From Paludibacteraceae bacterium (GTDB lineage: Bacteria; Bacteroidota; Bacteroidia; Bacteroidales; Paludibacteraceae): 45,050 nt of DNA. The stretch lies in contig JAFVTU010000023.1 in the NCBI GenBank assembly GCA_017503075.1, positions 1 to 45,050 of the forward strand, written 5' to 3'. Shown in pieces: positions 1-6,932 of this stretch. The position numbers and the translations under genes are program-made. The notes under the pieces are model-generated. The model did no database searches. It was not told where the DNA came from and saw nothing but the letters and a program-made list of their open reading frames with translations. The first letter of the stretch is position 1; the number at the start of each line of letters is the position of its first letter.

Positions 1-43
1 TACGAGATGTACTGTCAATAGGTCAATAGCCAATAGCCCATAA

Positions 44-85
44 CCAATAGCGCCATCGGCGCGTCCCATAGCCCAAAGGGCGTCC
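44..85 (-). repeat. Two GGAC-hairpin-TATTGG palindromic elements
   Basis: Read on the minus strand, 66-85 is GGAC, GCCC-TTT-GGGC, TATGG, and 44-66 is GGAC, GCGCC-GAT-GGCGC, TATTGG. They sit in a tandem CAATAGC-type array (about 20-50). The flanks match the other copies in this window, while the stems differ and stay fully paired. Confidence 0.75.
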
Positions 86-96
86 ACTAAACAAAA

Positions 97-140
97 AAAA
101 TGCACTTTTCCCCAAAAAAGTGTATTTTTTTTATTTTTTT
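97..140 (+). terminator. Intrinsic terminator of a gene lying upstream of the window
   Basis: AAAATGCACTTTT and AAAAGTGTATTTT pair around a CCCCAA loop, followed by a T-rich run. No gene lies before it in the window, so it probably ends a transcript entering from the left. Confidence 0.6.
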
Positions 141-175
141 TCTTCAAACTGACAAGTTTTAGCAGTTTGAAGCAG

Positions 176-183
176 TAATTTTG
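176..183 (+). promoter_or_regulatory. Bacteroidota -7 promoter box (TAATTTTG)
   Basis: GCAGTAATTTTGCACC has the same core as the rplS promoter at 12638. No TTTG is found at the usual 20-base spacing, so only the -7 box is supported. It would drive the 39-codon frame at 223 and the ArdC-like gene at 379. Confidence 0.6.
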
Positions 184-222
184 CACCGTCAAACAAAATT
201 AACTACTAAAACTATTACGATT

Positions 223-342
223 ATGCAACTCGAATTCAACTTCAATCAAAAGGATCTGCGCACCAATGTTGCGGAATTGACCAACAACATCTACAGCATT
301 CTTATTTGGATGCAAATTTTGGCGAATCCAACTAAAATTTAA
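223..342 (+). CDS. Small protein, 39 residues, unknown function
   Basis: An ATG frame starts about 40 bases after a -7 promoter box and ends 36 bases before the ArdC-like gene. The product begins MQLEFNFNQK and ends ILANPTKI; it is polar with a short hydrophobic patch near ILIWMQIL. I do not recognise the family. Position between promoter and next gene, and sensible codons, argue that it is translated, either as a small protein or as a leader frame of the downstream gene. There is no frameshift joining it to that gene. Confidence 0.45.
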   Translation: MQLEFNFNQKDLRTNVAELTNNIYSILIWMQILANPTKI

Positions 343-378
343 ATCAAATATTATTCACTTTTTAATTTTTTTACAATT

Positions 379-726
379 ATGACAACTACAATCAACGAGG
401 TGAATACACTCACCACCAACCAGCTCTCATCTAAAATGCACGATTATCGTATGCATCTGCGTACAATTACCGATGGTCTTGTAGAAATGGCGAAGGCAGC
501 AGGCCGCAGCAAATACACATGTAATCAGCTACTTCGCGAGTGCTACAACCTCATCGATGCCGAATTAAAGACTTATGAACAGTGGAAAGAAGAAGGCGCT
601 TATGTTCGCCGTGGTGAGCATGCCTATCTATTTTGGGGTAAACCTGTGACCAACGAACGCGGCTTCAAGTACTGCCCAGTAGAATTCCGTTTCTGCCGCG
701 AGCAAGTCCGCTTCAAACCATCCTAA
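379..726 (+). CDS. ArdC-like N-terminal domain protein, 115 residues
   Basis: The region around residues 66-87 (TYEQWKEEGAYVRRGEHAY followed by LFWGKPV) resembles the W-x(4)-G-x-V-x-x-G-E segment of the single-stranded-DNA-binding N-terminal domain of ArdC antirestriction proteins. The rest of ArdC, its zinc metallopeptidase-like C-terminal domain, is absent, and the protein is about a third of the usual ArdC length. Such proteins normally travel on conjugative elements, but no transfer or integrase gene is visible nearby. It is probably transcribed with the 39-codon frame upstream, and a hairpin terminator follows at 803. The domain assignment is by motif resemblance only. Confidence 0.55.
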   Translation: MTTTINEVNTLTTNQLSSKMHDYRMHLRTITDGLVEMAKAAGRSKYTCNQLLRECYNLIDAELKTYEQWKEEGAYVRRGEHAYLFWGKPVTNERGFKYCPVEFRFCREQVRFKPS

Positions 727-730
727 ACAA

Positions 731-790
731 TCCTATACTACTCTACACTACTCTACTCTACACCATCCTACACAGCGCAAAGCGCTACTA
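731..790. repeat. TACTCTACAC-type array ending in a GCGC hairpin
   Basis: Roughly 10-base units (CTATACTA, CTACACTA, CTACTCTA) run into AGCGC-AAA-GCGCT flanked by CTACACA and ACTACACC. The same array and hairpin context recurs at 3541-3895, where the hairpin is AGCGC-TCC-GCGCT. Confidence 0.7.
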
Positions 791-802
791 CACCACACAA
801 AA

Positions 803-836
803 AACGAGTTGCCCAATCAGGCAACTCGTTTTTTAT
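803..836. terminator. Bidirectional intrinsic terminator between convergent genes
   Basis: AACGAGTTGCC pairs perfectly with GGCAACTCGTT around CAATCA, with A runs before and T runs after. It sits between the ArdC-like gene (plus) and the secreted protein gene (minus) and can serve both. Confidence 0.85.
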
Positions 837-850
837 TACAAACCAACCAC

Positions 851-2362
851 TTAGAGCTGTGCACCCATCACGTTGTAGGTCTTCTCACCGCGGATAATCA
901 TCAGCTGACCATTCTTCATCACTTTCACAGGAATCACAACGGTAGTTACATCCTCTACACCAGTAGTACCACCTGCAATCTTCACAACGATTTGACTTGC
1001 ACGTACTTGAGCAGTAGAAGCAGTGAATACCACACTAGCCGCATTACCTGTCCATGTTCCCACAGGACCAGAGTAGGTATAATCGCCAGTTGATGCAGTC
1101 AAGTTACCAGGACCATACTTAGCATTATCATTTGCAGTACAAGTAAACTCAACAGAAACGATATTACCTACTGTAGATGTCAAAGTCAGCGTTTGATTCT
1201 GATAAATACGGTAATGGCACTCGTCGTTATATTTACTGATAACACCCTTTGTAACAGCCATTGTGATACCGCCTTTGCTTACGCTGTAAGGAGTTTGGTT
1301 AGAAGTATCCTCTGACGCATTACCCTTATCTACATCCGCATCAAATGTCACAGTACCTGCTACTGGTGTATCAGGAGTGTCTGGAGTATCAGGCGTGTCT
1401 GGAGTATCTGGAGTGTCAGAACCACCATTCTCATTCAATGTAATATCCTCATAATCAGCATCTGCATCATATGCATATACCTCCACTACTTGATCAAATT
1501 TGTATGTCTTGCCATCTTCGCCCACATATGAACCCTTGAAAGAGTAGTTACCCTCGTTGTCGGTATTCTTGATGGTCACAGTGCCTACTTCCTCGCCAAT
1601 CATTACAGAGTCGTTCTCACTTGCCCACAGCCCTGCAAAAAGCAAATCATAGGTGCCATTGAGTGCAGTTTTGCTATTTGCCTCTACGATGATATATAGT
1701 TCAGGATAGATATAGTCATATGACTCTTCATCCAAGTTCTTATACAAATCTATATCGTAAAACTTTACACCTTCATACTCATAATAGTAAGCATCAGCAT
1801 ATTGCAAACCAGTGATCTCAACCACATCACCTGTACCAGGATTTGGGTCATCGCCTCCAGGGTTGTCGCCACCAGGGTTATCACCACCACCTTCGCCTAC
1901 TTTATATACATAGAATGGTTTGTATTGAGCATTACCCGTCTTATCAGCATACATGCGATAAAGAGGATTACCATTATTAGCATTCTCATACAAGAAATAA
2001 TCAACACCGCTAAGTGTGCAATACAATACACCACTAGCATTCACATTGCATACACTACCAGTAGCAGCATACTTGAATGTGTTTTTCACGGTTAAAGAGA
2101 TGTATTGTTCTCCATCTTTGAGGAGAACACCACCATCAGCAGCTTCTACTACATACTCTACCCAACCTGAAGCGGCTGCTGTAGCTGTTTTGTTACCATC
2201 CCAACCTGTTACGCCAAGTTCAGCGTCATCACAGTACAATACTACTTTGTCACCTGCAGACAAAGTTGCAATGTCGGTTACCTTTGAATAACCTTCACCT
2301 AAACCTGCAAAACTCATCATAGAGAGGAGCATTGCGCCAAGCATAAGAGTAAATTTCTTCAT
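851..2362 (-). CDS. Secreted multidomain protein with short C-terminal YNVMG motif
   Basis: 503 residues. A signal peptide (MKKFTLMLGAMLLSMMSFA) is followed by a beta-rich domain to about residue 156. A Gly/Pro/Asp/Asn linker (157-178, GGDNP repeats) leads to a second beta-rich domain (about 180-310). A TPD-repeat linker (about 316-333) leads to a third domain (about 337-465). The end, GQLMII then KTYNVMGAQL, matches the ends of the secreted proteins at 14062 and, less well, 6933, suggesting a shared sorting or anchoring signal. No catalytic motif is recognised. The start is 33 bases from the end of recF on the same strand, with no clear promoter between. Likely exported or surface exposed; function unknown. 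Confidence 0.75.
   Translation of the reverse strand: MKKFTLMLGAMLLSMMSFAGLGEGYSKVTDIATLSAGDKVVLYCDDAELGVTGWDGNKTATAAASGWVEYVVEAADGGVLLKDGEQYISLTVKNTFKYAATGSVCNVNASGVLYCTLSGVDYFLYENANNGNPLYRMYADKTGNAQYKPFYVYKVGEGGGDNPGGDNPGGDDPNPGTGDVVEITGLQYADAYYYEYEGVKFYDIDLYKNLDEESYDYIYPELYIIVEANSKTALNGTYDLLFAGLWASENDSVMIGEEVGTVTIKNTDNEGNYSFKGSYVGEDGKTYKFDQVVEVYAYDADADYEDITLNENGGSDTPDTPDTPDTPDTPDTPVAGTVTFDADVDKGNASEDTSNQTPYSVSKGGITMAVTKGVISKYNDECHYRIYQNQTLTLTSTVGNIVSVEFTCTANDNAKYGPGNLTASTGDYTYSGPVGTWTGNAASVVFTASTAQVRASQIVVKIAGGTTGVEDVTTVVIPVKVMKNGQLMIIRGEKTYNVMGAQL
1372..1425. repeat. Tandem 9-base coding repeat (Thr-Pro-Asp linker)
   Basis: The units (GTATCAGGA, GTGTCTGGA and variants) encode consecutive TPD tripeptides on the minus strand. 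A perfect 9-base period could change copy number without shifting frame, altering linker length between two domains of the secreted protein. Confidence 0.75.
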
Positions 2363-2394
2363 AAGCTTAAAATTTTAATAGTTAATATATAATG

Positions 2395-3516
2395 TTAATT
2401 TATCTCGTGTATATTTCCGTTGTTCACTTCAAACACTTTGGCATGTTCGCTATGTGCTGTTAGCAAGGCAGTCAGATGTTGGCGGTCAGTATCGGTAATG
2501 AATATCTGTCCAAACTGTTCACCAGCAACTAGTTGCACTATTCTTTCCACACGCTCGCTATCTAGTTTGTCAAAGATATCATCCAGCAATAGTATGGGCT
2601 TCTGGTTTACTGCATGCACCGAGTTGAGGAACAATGCTTGTCCCAGTTTCATGGCCAACAAATAGGATTTCTGTTGTCCTTGACTACCGACGCGTTTAAG
2701 TGGATAGTCGCCTAGTTTCATCTCCAATTCATCCTTGTGTACGCCTTGCGAAGTCCAACCTAATATCAAGTCGCGCGAGCGTGTACGTGCGAATGCCTCC
2801 GTCAAGTCGCGATCATGCAACTGCGAAACATATTCCAGCGACACCTGCTCTTTTGCGCCCGATATAGCATTATACACCTCTTGAAAATAGGGTGTAAACT
2901 GCTCTATAAACCGCACTCTTTCTTGATATATCGGCATGGCGTATTGCACCATCTGCAACTCCAAAACCTCAAACAAATCCACAGGCAGCTCGTCCAAACC
3001 CACATTTTCGTATTGTTTCAACAGTGCATTACGCTGTTTGAGCAGTGCATTGTATTGAGTCAAGTGCTCCAGATATGCTCGGTTGTATTGCGATATTACG
3101 CCATCTATAAATCGGCGTCGTTCATCGCTGCCTTCCACTACCAGTTCGCTATCTTGTGGCGACACCATCACCAGCGGTATCAGTCCGATATGGTCAAGCA
3201 ATCGCTTGTAATCTTTCTTGCCACGACGAAATTGCTTTTTCACGCCTCTTTTCAGGCCGCAGCTGACGACCTCCTCATCCTCCTCCTTTATCTGGTATCG
3301 TCCTTGCACCATAGCCATCTCCTCATCGTGATGGATGTTCTGGCTATCGATGGCGTTATATGCTGATTTTGTGAAACTTAAGTAGTATATTGCATCCAAT
3401 ATATTCGTTTTTCCCTGCCCATTCAATCCCACGAAACAATTGAGTTTATCCGAGAAGCTCATTCCCGCTTCCCGAATGTTCTTATAGTTCAATATGTTCA
3501 GTTCTCGCAATATCAT
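2395..3516 (-). CDS. recF: DNA replication and repair protein RecF
   Basis: 373 residues, full family length. Residues 30-38 (GLNGQGKTN) are the Walker A loop. GSQGQQKS near residue 287 is the ABC signature, and ILLLDDIFDKLDSER is the Walker B with D-loop region of the SMC-like RecF ATPases. RecF loads RecA at single-strand gaps with RecO and RecR. In many bacteria recF lies beside dnaA and dnaN; here it stands alone, downstream of a sigma-54 regulator gene and a long low-complexity array. No Bacteroidota promoter was found in front of it, so it may depend on read-through or on a promoter hidden in the array. Confidence 0.95.
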   Translation of the reverse strand: MILRELNILNYKNIREAGMSFSDKLNCFVGLNGQGKTNILDAIYYLSFTKSAYNAIDSQNIHHDEEMAMVQGRYQIKEEDEEVVSCGLKRGVKKQFRRGKKDYKRLLDHIGLIPLVMVSPQDSELVVEGSDERRRFIDGVISQYNRAYLEHLTQYNALLKQRNALLKQYENVGLDELPVDLFEVLELQMVQYAMPIYQERVRFIEQFTPYFQEVYNAISGAKEQVSLEYVSQLHDRDLTEAFARTRSRDLILGWTSQGVHKDELEMKLGDYPLKRVGSQGQQKSYLLAMKLGQALFLNSVHAVNQKPILLLDDIFDKLDSERVERIVQLVAGEQFGQIFITDTDRQHLTALLTAHSEHAKVFEVNNGNIHEIN

Positions 3517-3897
3517 TGTTTATTCGAATGCTCGCTTTACTCGCTGTGTAGTGTTGTGTAGTGTTGTGTAGTAGCGCTCCGCGCTGTGTAGCGTTGTATC
3601 GCGGTGGCACTACTCTACACTACTCTATACTACTCTATACTACTCTCTACTACTCTACACTACACTACTCTATTCTACTCTATCCTACTCTATACTACCC
3701 TATACTACTCTATACTACTCTATACTACCCTATACTACTCTACACTACTCTACACTACTCTATACTACTCTATCCTACTCTATACTACTCTATTCTACTC
3801 TATCCTACTCTACACTACCCTATACTACCCTATACTACTCTATTCTACTCCATTCTACTCCATTCTACTCCATTCTACTCCATTCTACTCTATCCCA
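3517..3897. repeat. Long degenerate TACTCTATAC array between two genes
   Basis: Between the regulator stop and the recF start, about 290 bases consist of 10-base units (TACTCTATAC and its variants CTACAC, CTATTC, CTATCC, CCCTATAC, CCATTC). Then comes an AGCGC-TCC-GCGCT hairpin (3573-3585) and GTGTAGTGTT repeats (3541-3571). The array starts within about two bases of the regulator stop codon. No conserved gene, promoter or RNA could be found in it. Open frames across it translate to pure repeats and are not genes. Confidence 0.9.
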
Positions 3898-5064
3898 TCA
3901 CGCGAAGCTCGCCACATCACTCGCCGTAATGGTCTCACCACCCAATATGATGAGTCGCTCCACCACATTGCGCAGTTCTCGGATGTTACCCGGCCAGTTC
4001 CTTTCTTGCAATGCAGCCACAGCCCCCTCATCAAATCCCTTGATCTTCCATCCCTGTTCTTGGCATATCTGCTCTGCAAAGTGTTTGACTAGCAGCGGTA
4101 TATCTTCTTTTCTATCATCCAGCGATGGCACATGTATTGGTATCACGTTCAGGCGATGGAAGAGGTCTTCGCGGAAGCGTCCTTCGGCTATCTCATGCTT
4201 GAGATCTTTGTTGGTAGCTGCTAATACGCGTACATTCACTTTTATCGGTTTGTCGCTACCCACGCGAGTAATTTCATTCTCTTGTAAAGCGCGCAGCACT
4301 TTTGCCTGTGCCGACAAGCTCATGTCGCCGATTTCGTCCAAAAATAATGTTCCGCCATCTGCTTGCTCGAACTTGCCCGCGCGGTCTTTGATGGCACTAG
4401 TGAAACTACCCTTGGTATGTCCAAACAGCTCACTCTCAATCAGTTCGCTCGGTATAGCTGCACAGTTCACTTCCACCATTGGTTTCTTGGCGCGTGTGCT
4501 GTTCTCGTGTATGAGGTGTGCCACCACCTCCTTACCCGTACCATTGGCACCAGTGATCATCACGCGCGCCTCCGTAGGTGCCACTTTCTCTATTATTTCG
4601 CGCACGCGCTCAATGGCTGCACTCTCACCTACCATCTTGTTGCGTGCACCTATTTTCTTGCGTAGTACTTTGGTCTCTTGCACCAGCGACTTATGCTCCA
4701 CTGCATGCTGCGTAGTTACCAATAATCTATTCAGATCCAGCGGCTTAACTATAAAGTCATACGCGCCATTCTTCAGCGCATCCACTGCTGTTTCCACGGT
4801 GCCATGACCCGATATCATCACCACGGGGGCTTCTTCACCGCCTTGCTCTTGTTGGGTTTTGCGGTATGCTTGCAGCACCTCCATACCATCCAACTCTGGC
4901 ATCTTAATATCAGTATAAATCAGGTCGTACTTAGCCGCTAGTGCCATCTCCAAACCAACGCGTCCATTCTCCGCCACATCTACTGTATATCCCTCAAACT
5001 CAAGAATCTCCTTCAGCGTGTTACGAATCGCGCGCTCGTCATCTATTACCAAAATCTTTGCCAT
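3898..5064 (-). CDS. Sigma-54-type response regulator lacking a C-terminal HTH
   Basis: 388 residues from the chosen start MAKILVIDDE. Residues 1-120 are a CheY-like receiver with acid residues D8/D9, phospho-acceptor D52 (YTDIKMPELDG) and K108 (VKP). Residues 144-371 are a sigma-54 AAA+ domain: Walker A GANGTGKE (172-179), loop GSFTSA (219-224, in place of the canonical GAFTGA), Walker B LFLDEIGD, and WPGNIREL (357-364). The chain ends 17 residues after this, so the Fis-type DNA-binding helix-turn-helix of NtrC proteins is missing. A longer frame up to 5133 exists, but it contains the promoter at 5091-5122; translation must start after it, at 5070 or 5064. No histidine kinase is adjacent. 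Confidence 0.9.
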   Translation of the reverse strand: MAKILVIDDERAIRNTLKEILEFEGYTVDVAENGRVGLEMALAAKYDLIYTDIKMPELDGMEVLQAYRKTQQEQGGEEAPVVMISGHGTVETAVDALKNGAYDFIVKPLDLNRLLVTTQHAVEHKSLVQETKVLRKKIGARNKMVGESAAIERVREIIEKVAPTEARVMITGANGTGKEVVAHLIHENSTRAKKPMVEVNCAAIPSELIESELFGHTKGSFTSAIKDRAGKFEQADGGTLFLDEIGDMSLSAQAKVLRALQENEITRVGSDKPIKVNVRVLAATNKDLKHEIAEGRFREDLFHRLNVIPIHVPSLDDRKEDIPLLVKHFAEQICQEQGWKIKGFDEGAVAALQERNWPGNIRELRNVVERLIILGGETITASDVASFA

Positions 5065-5090
5065 AGCCATCCAAATTATATAATTTGGTG

Positions 5091-5122
5091 CAAAATTACT
5101 AAATTCTTCCGACATATGCAAA
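5091..5122 (-). promoter_or_regulatory. Promoter of the sigma-54 regulator
   Basis: On the minus strand, TTTG (5119-5122) lies exactly 20 bases from TAATTTTG (5091-5098). This fixes the gene start downstream and gives a leader of only about 15-20 bases. The -33 region reads TTTGCATATGT, an extension shared with several other promoters here. Confidence 0.85.
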
Positions 5123-5174
5123 CATTTATTCAAAAAAAAGAAATATATACCTGTTGTACCCTGTGAACCTTGGT

Positions 5175-5282
5175 CTCCTTGCCACCTTTACACCTTACAC
5201 CTTACACCTTTACACCTTACACCTTTACACTTTACACCTTACACCTTTACACTTTACACCTTACACTTTACACCTTACCCCA
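5175..5282. repeat. CACCTTA/CACCTTTA tandem array
   Basis: About 13 irregular 7-8 base units (ACACCTT, ACACCTTT, ACACTTT) run between divergent promoters. They contain no start-proximal signal and no stem. Together with the promoter at 5335 they account for the gap between the regulator and the next gene. Confidence 0.85.
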
Positions 5283-5334
5283 CACCCCAATATTTAACAA
5301 TATTTTGCTAATAACAAATTTTCTTTGCAAAATA

Positions 5335-5366
5335 TTTGCATATATCAATTATTTTTCGTACCTTTG
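5335..5366 (+). promoter_or_regulatory. Promoter of the small surface protein at 5454
   Basis: TTTG (5335-5338), 20 bases, TACCTTTG (5359-5366). The -33 box continues as TTTGCATATAT. Confidence 0.85.
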
Positions 5367-5453
5367 CGCCCGATTGTTGTGGATTTCCTATTTTTGTGGA
5401 AAATCTGCATTAAAAACCTGATTATTAATACATAAAAACACATACACTTGCAT

Positions 5454-5870
5454 ATGAGCTTGATTTCTACACGCAACTCATTATTTTCACCCCTTACGCA
5501 CGCGCATCCAAGAGGCGCAATACTAGCGATTTTACTGCTATTTTTTACTATTCAAGTAGGTGCTCAGGAGTTTTCCTCCACCTCTGCTTATCGTGTTCAG
5601 CAGATTGACATGTCTGCTCAATCCGTGCAAGTAGAGGGTTATCAGCAATACCACTCTACTATCTATGAGCCATTCTCATCATCCACACCTAGTTATGGCG
5701 GCAGCAACAACGACCAATCATCGGGTATGGGTGGCAGGAGAAACGCTTTTGGTCACCCAGACGATCCTAATAAAGATCCAGAATCCCCTATCGGTGAGCC
5801 ATGGATTATGCTGGTATTTGCAGCGTTAGTTGCTGTAGTTATCGCACTTCGTAAGAAGCAACATGCCTAA
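5454..5870 (+). CDS. Small exported protein with C-terminal membrane anchor
   Basis: 138 residues from the ATG at 5454; a TTG six bases earlier is less likely. A long N-region with arginines leads into a hydrophobic stretch (AILAILLLFFTIQVGA) ending in a signal-peptidase-like GAQ. A low-complexity Ser/Gln/Tyr segment and an acidic DDPNKDPESP segment follow. The C-terminus is one hydrophobic helix (WIMLVFAALVAVVIAL) with a basic tail RKKQHA. This architecture is common in small Bacteroidales proteins of unknown role. It has its own promoter and is followed by a repeat-filled gap. Confidence 0.7.
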   Translation: MSLISTRNSLFSPLTHAHPRGAILAILLLFFTIQVGAQEFSSTSAYRVQQIDMSAQSVQVEGYQQYHSTIYEPFSSSTPSYGGSNNDQSSGMGGRRNAFGHPDDPNKDPESPIGEPWIMLVFAALVAVVIALRKKQHA

Positions 5871-6200
5871 TGATTGCCCCTTGGTTGCCACCTATCTACA
5901 TAGGGACTTCATAGGGACTTCATAGGAACTTCATAGGGACTTCACCGAAGGATTAGCATAGGACAACTAAGGGATGTATAAGGGATGTATAAAGAATATA
6001 TATGGGATGCCAATAGCCAATAGCCTATCGCCCAAAACCAACCAACATAACAGCAACACCCCATCGGTTCAGTCCTCGGCGCTATCCGCCGAGCATAACA
6101 ATAACAATAACACCCGCAACAACGTCGCAGAGCGACAAATAACATAGATAACAAAACAACGTGGCTTCGCCACACAAAACGTCGCTAAGCGACCAAGAAG
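5871..6200. repeat. Repeat-filled gap: 11-base arrays, CAATAGC array and four hairpins
   Basis: The region opens with AGGGACTTCAT units (about 5900-5945, 11 bases) and AAGGGATGTAT units (about 5967-5995). A CAATAGC-type array follows near 6008-6032. Then come four perfect hairpins in AACAAC-rich spacer: CTCGGCG/CGCCGAG (6075-6093), GTCGC-AGA-GCGAC (6124-6136), GTGGC-TTC-GCCAC (6161-6173) and GTCGC-TAA-GCGAC (6181-6193). No promoter consensus or additional gene was found. The last hairpin is 7 bases from the ORF6N start and may affect its translation. Confidence 0.85.
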
Positions 6201-6836
6201 ATGCCAACAAAAAGAGCACATAAAGCAGTTGTAAAAAAGGCGCAAACCACGCCTCTTCTCCCTATATCTATGGAAGATGTGCAAAACAAGATTGTTATCT
6301 TGCGCGGTGAGCCTGTTATATTAGATCGTGACGTTGCTACATTATACGGAGTAGAAACACGTGAAATTAATCAAGCAATAAAGAATAACCCTGGAAAATT
6401 CCCAGCAGGATATACTTATATACTTAATAATCAGGAAGTTGCAGAGATGAGATCAAAAATTTTGACCACATCCTCAGAAACTACTGAAAATGAGAAGGTT
6501 AACGTAAATATAACTAAAAGTCACTATAATCCTACGGCTCTTACAGAGAAGGGATTGTATATGATGGCGACCATATTGAAAAGTGAACGAGCCACTCAGA
6601 CTACTATCGCCATTATTGAGACGTTCGCTAAAACCCGATATTTGAAACGTGAATTAGTGGCACTACATAAAGAAACTGACTCAACACAAGCATCCGAAAA
6701 GCTGAAGCGCTTTGGAGAAGTAATCGCAGACCTTGTGATGCCAGATTTGGAAACCTCCGAAACAGAGTCTACATTAGAACTAGATTTCTTTATTGGGAAG
6801 CTGAAACATACTGTCAAACGGACAAAGAAACAATAA
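6201..6836 (+). CDS. ORF6N domain protein (phage-type DNA-binding)
   Basis: 211 residues. Residues 24-110 match the ORF6N pattern: a start like VQNKIVILRGEPVILDRDVA, then TLYGVETREINQAIKNN, KFPAGYTYIL and, further on, TALTEKGLYMMATIL. ORF6N domains occur in phage and mobile-element proteins and are thought to bind DNA. The last 70 residues are charged with a basic KRTKKQ end, and no second known domain is visible. It stands alone between two hairpin-rich gaps, without a phage neighbourhood or promoter consensus, so it is probably a domesticated or remnant phage gene. Confidence 0.85.
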   Translation: MPTKRAHKAVVKKAQTTPLLPISMEDVQNKIVILRGEPVILDRDVATLYGVETREINQAIKNNPGKFPAGYTYILNNQEVAEMRSKILTTSSETTENEKVNVNITKSHYNPTALTEKGLYMMATILKSERATQTTIAIIETFAKTRYLKRELVALHKETDSTQASEKLKRFGEVIADLVMPDLETSETESTLELDFFIGKLKHTVKRTKKQ

Positions 6837-6932
6837 CAGCAAAACCAACGTCGCAAAGCGACATACAACATAGAATATTAACCCTAGTCTATAGCCTATT
6901 GCCAATAGCCTATAGCCAACAGAAAAAAACAT
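6837..6932. repeat. Hairpin GTCGC-AAA-GCGAC and CAATAGCC array
   Basis: GTCGC-AAA-GCGAC (6850-6862) in AACCAAC/ATACAACATAG context repeats the hairpin type found just before the ORF6N gene, so the gene is bracketed by it. A CTATAGCC/CAATAGCC array follows (6891-6920). Confidence 0.75.

Noticed and set aside
3541-3895. CRISPR array
   Set aside because: Units are 10 bases and contiguous, with no spacer of 25-40 bases and no cas genes nearby.
3561-4092. Plus-strand frames of 122 and 162 codons over the array
   Set aside because: Translation is a repetition of TLYYSILLY-like segments from the 10-base array, with no promoter.
5065-5133. Longer N-terminus for the sigma-54 regulator
   Set aside because: The extra codons contain the complete promoter, and the receiver domain begins normally at the later Met.
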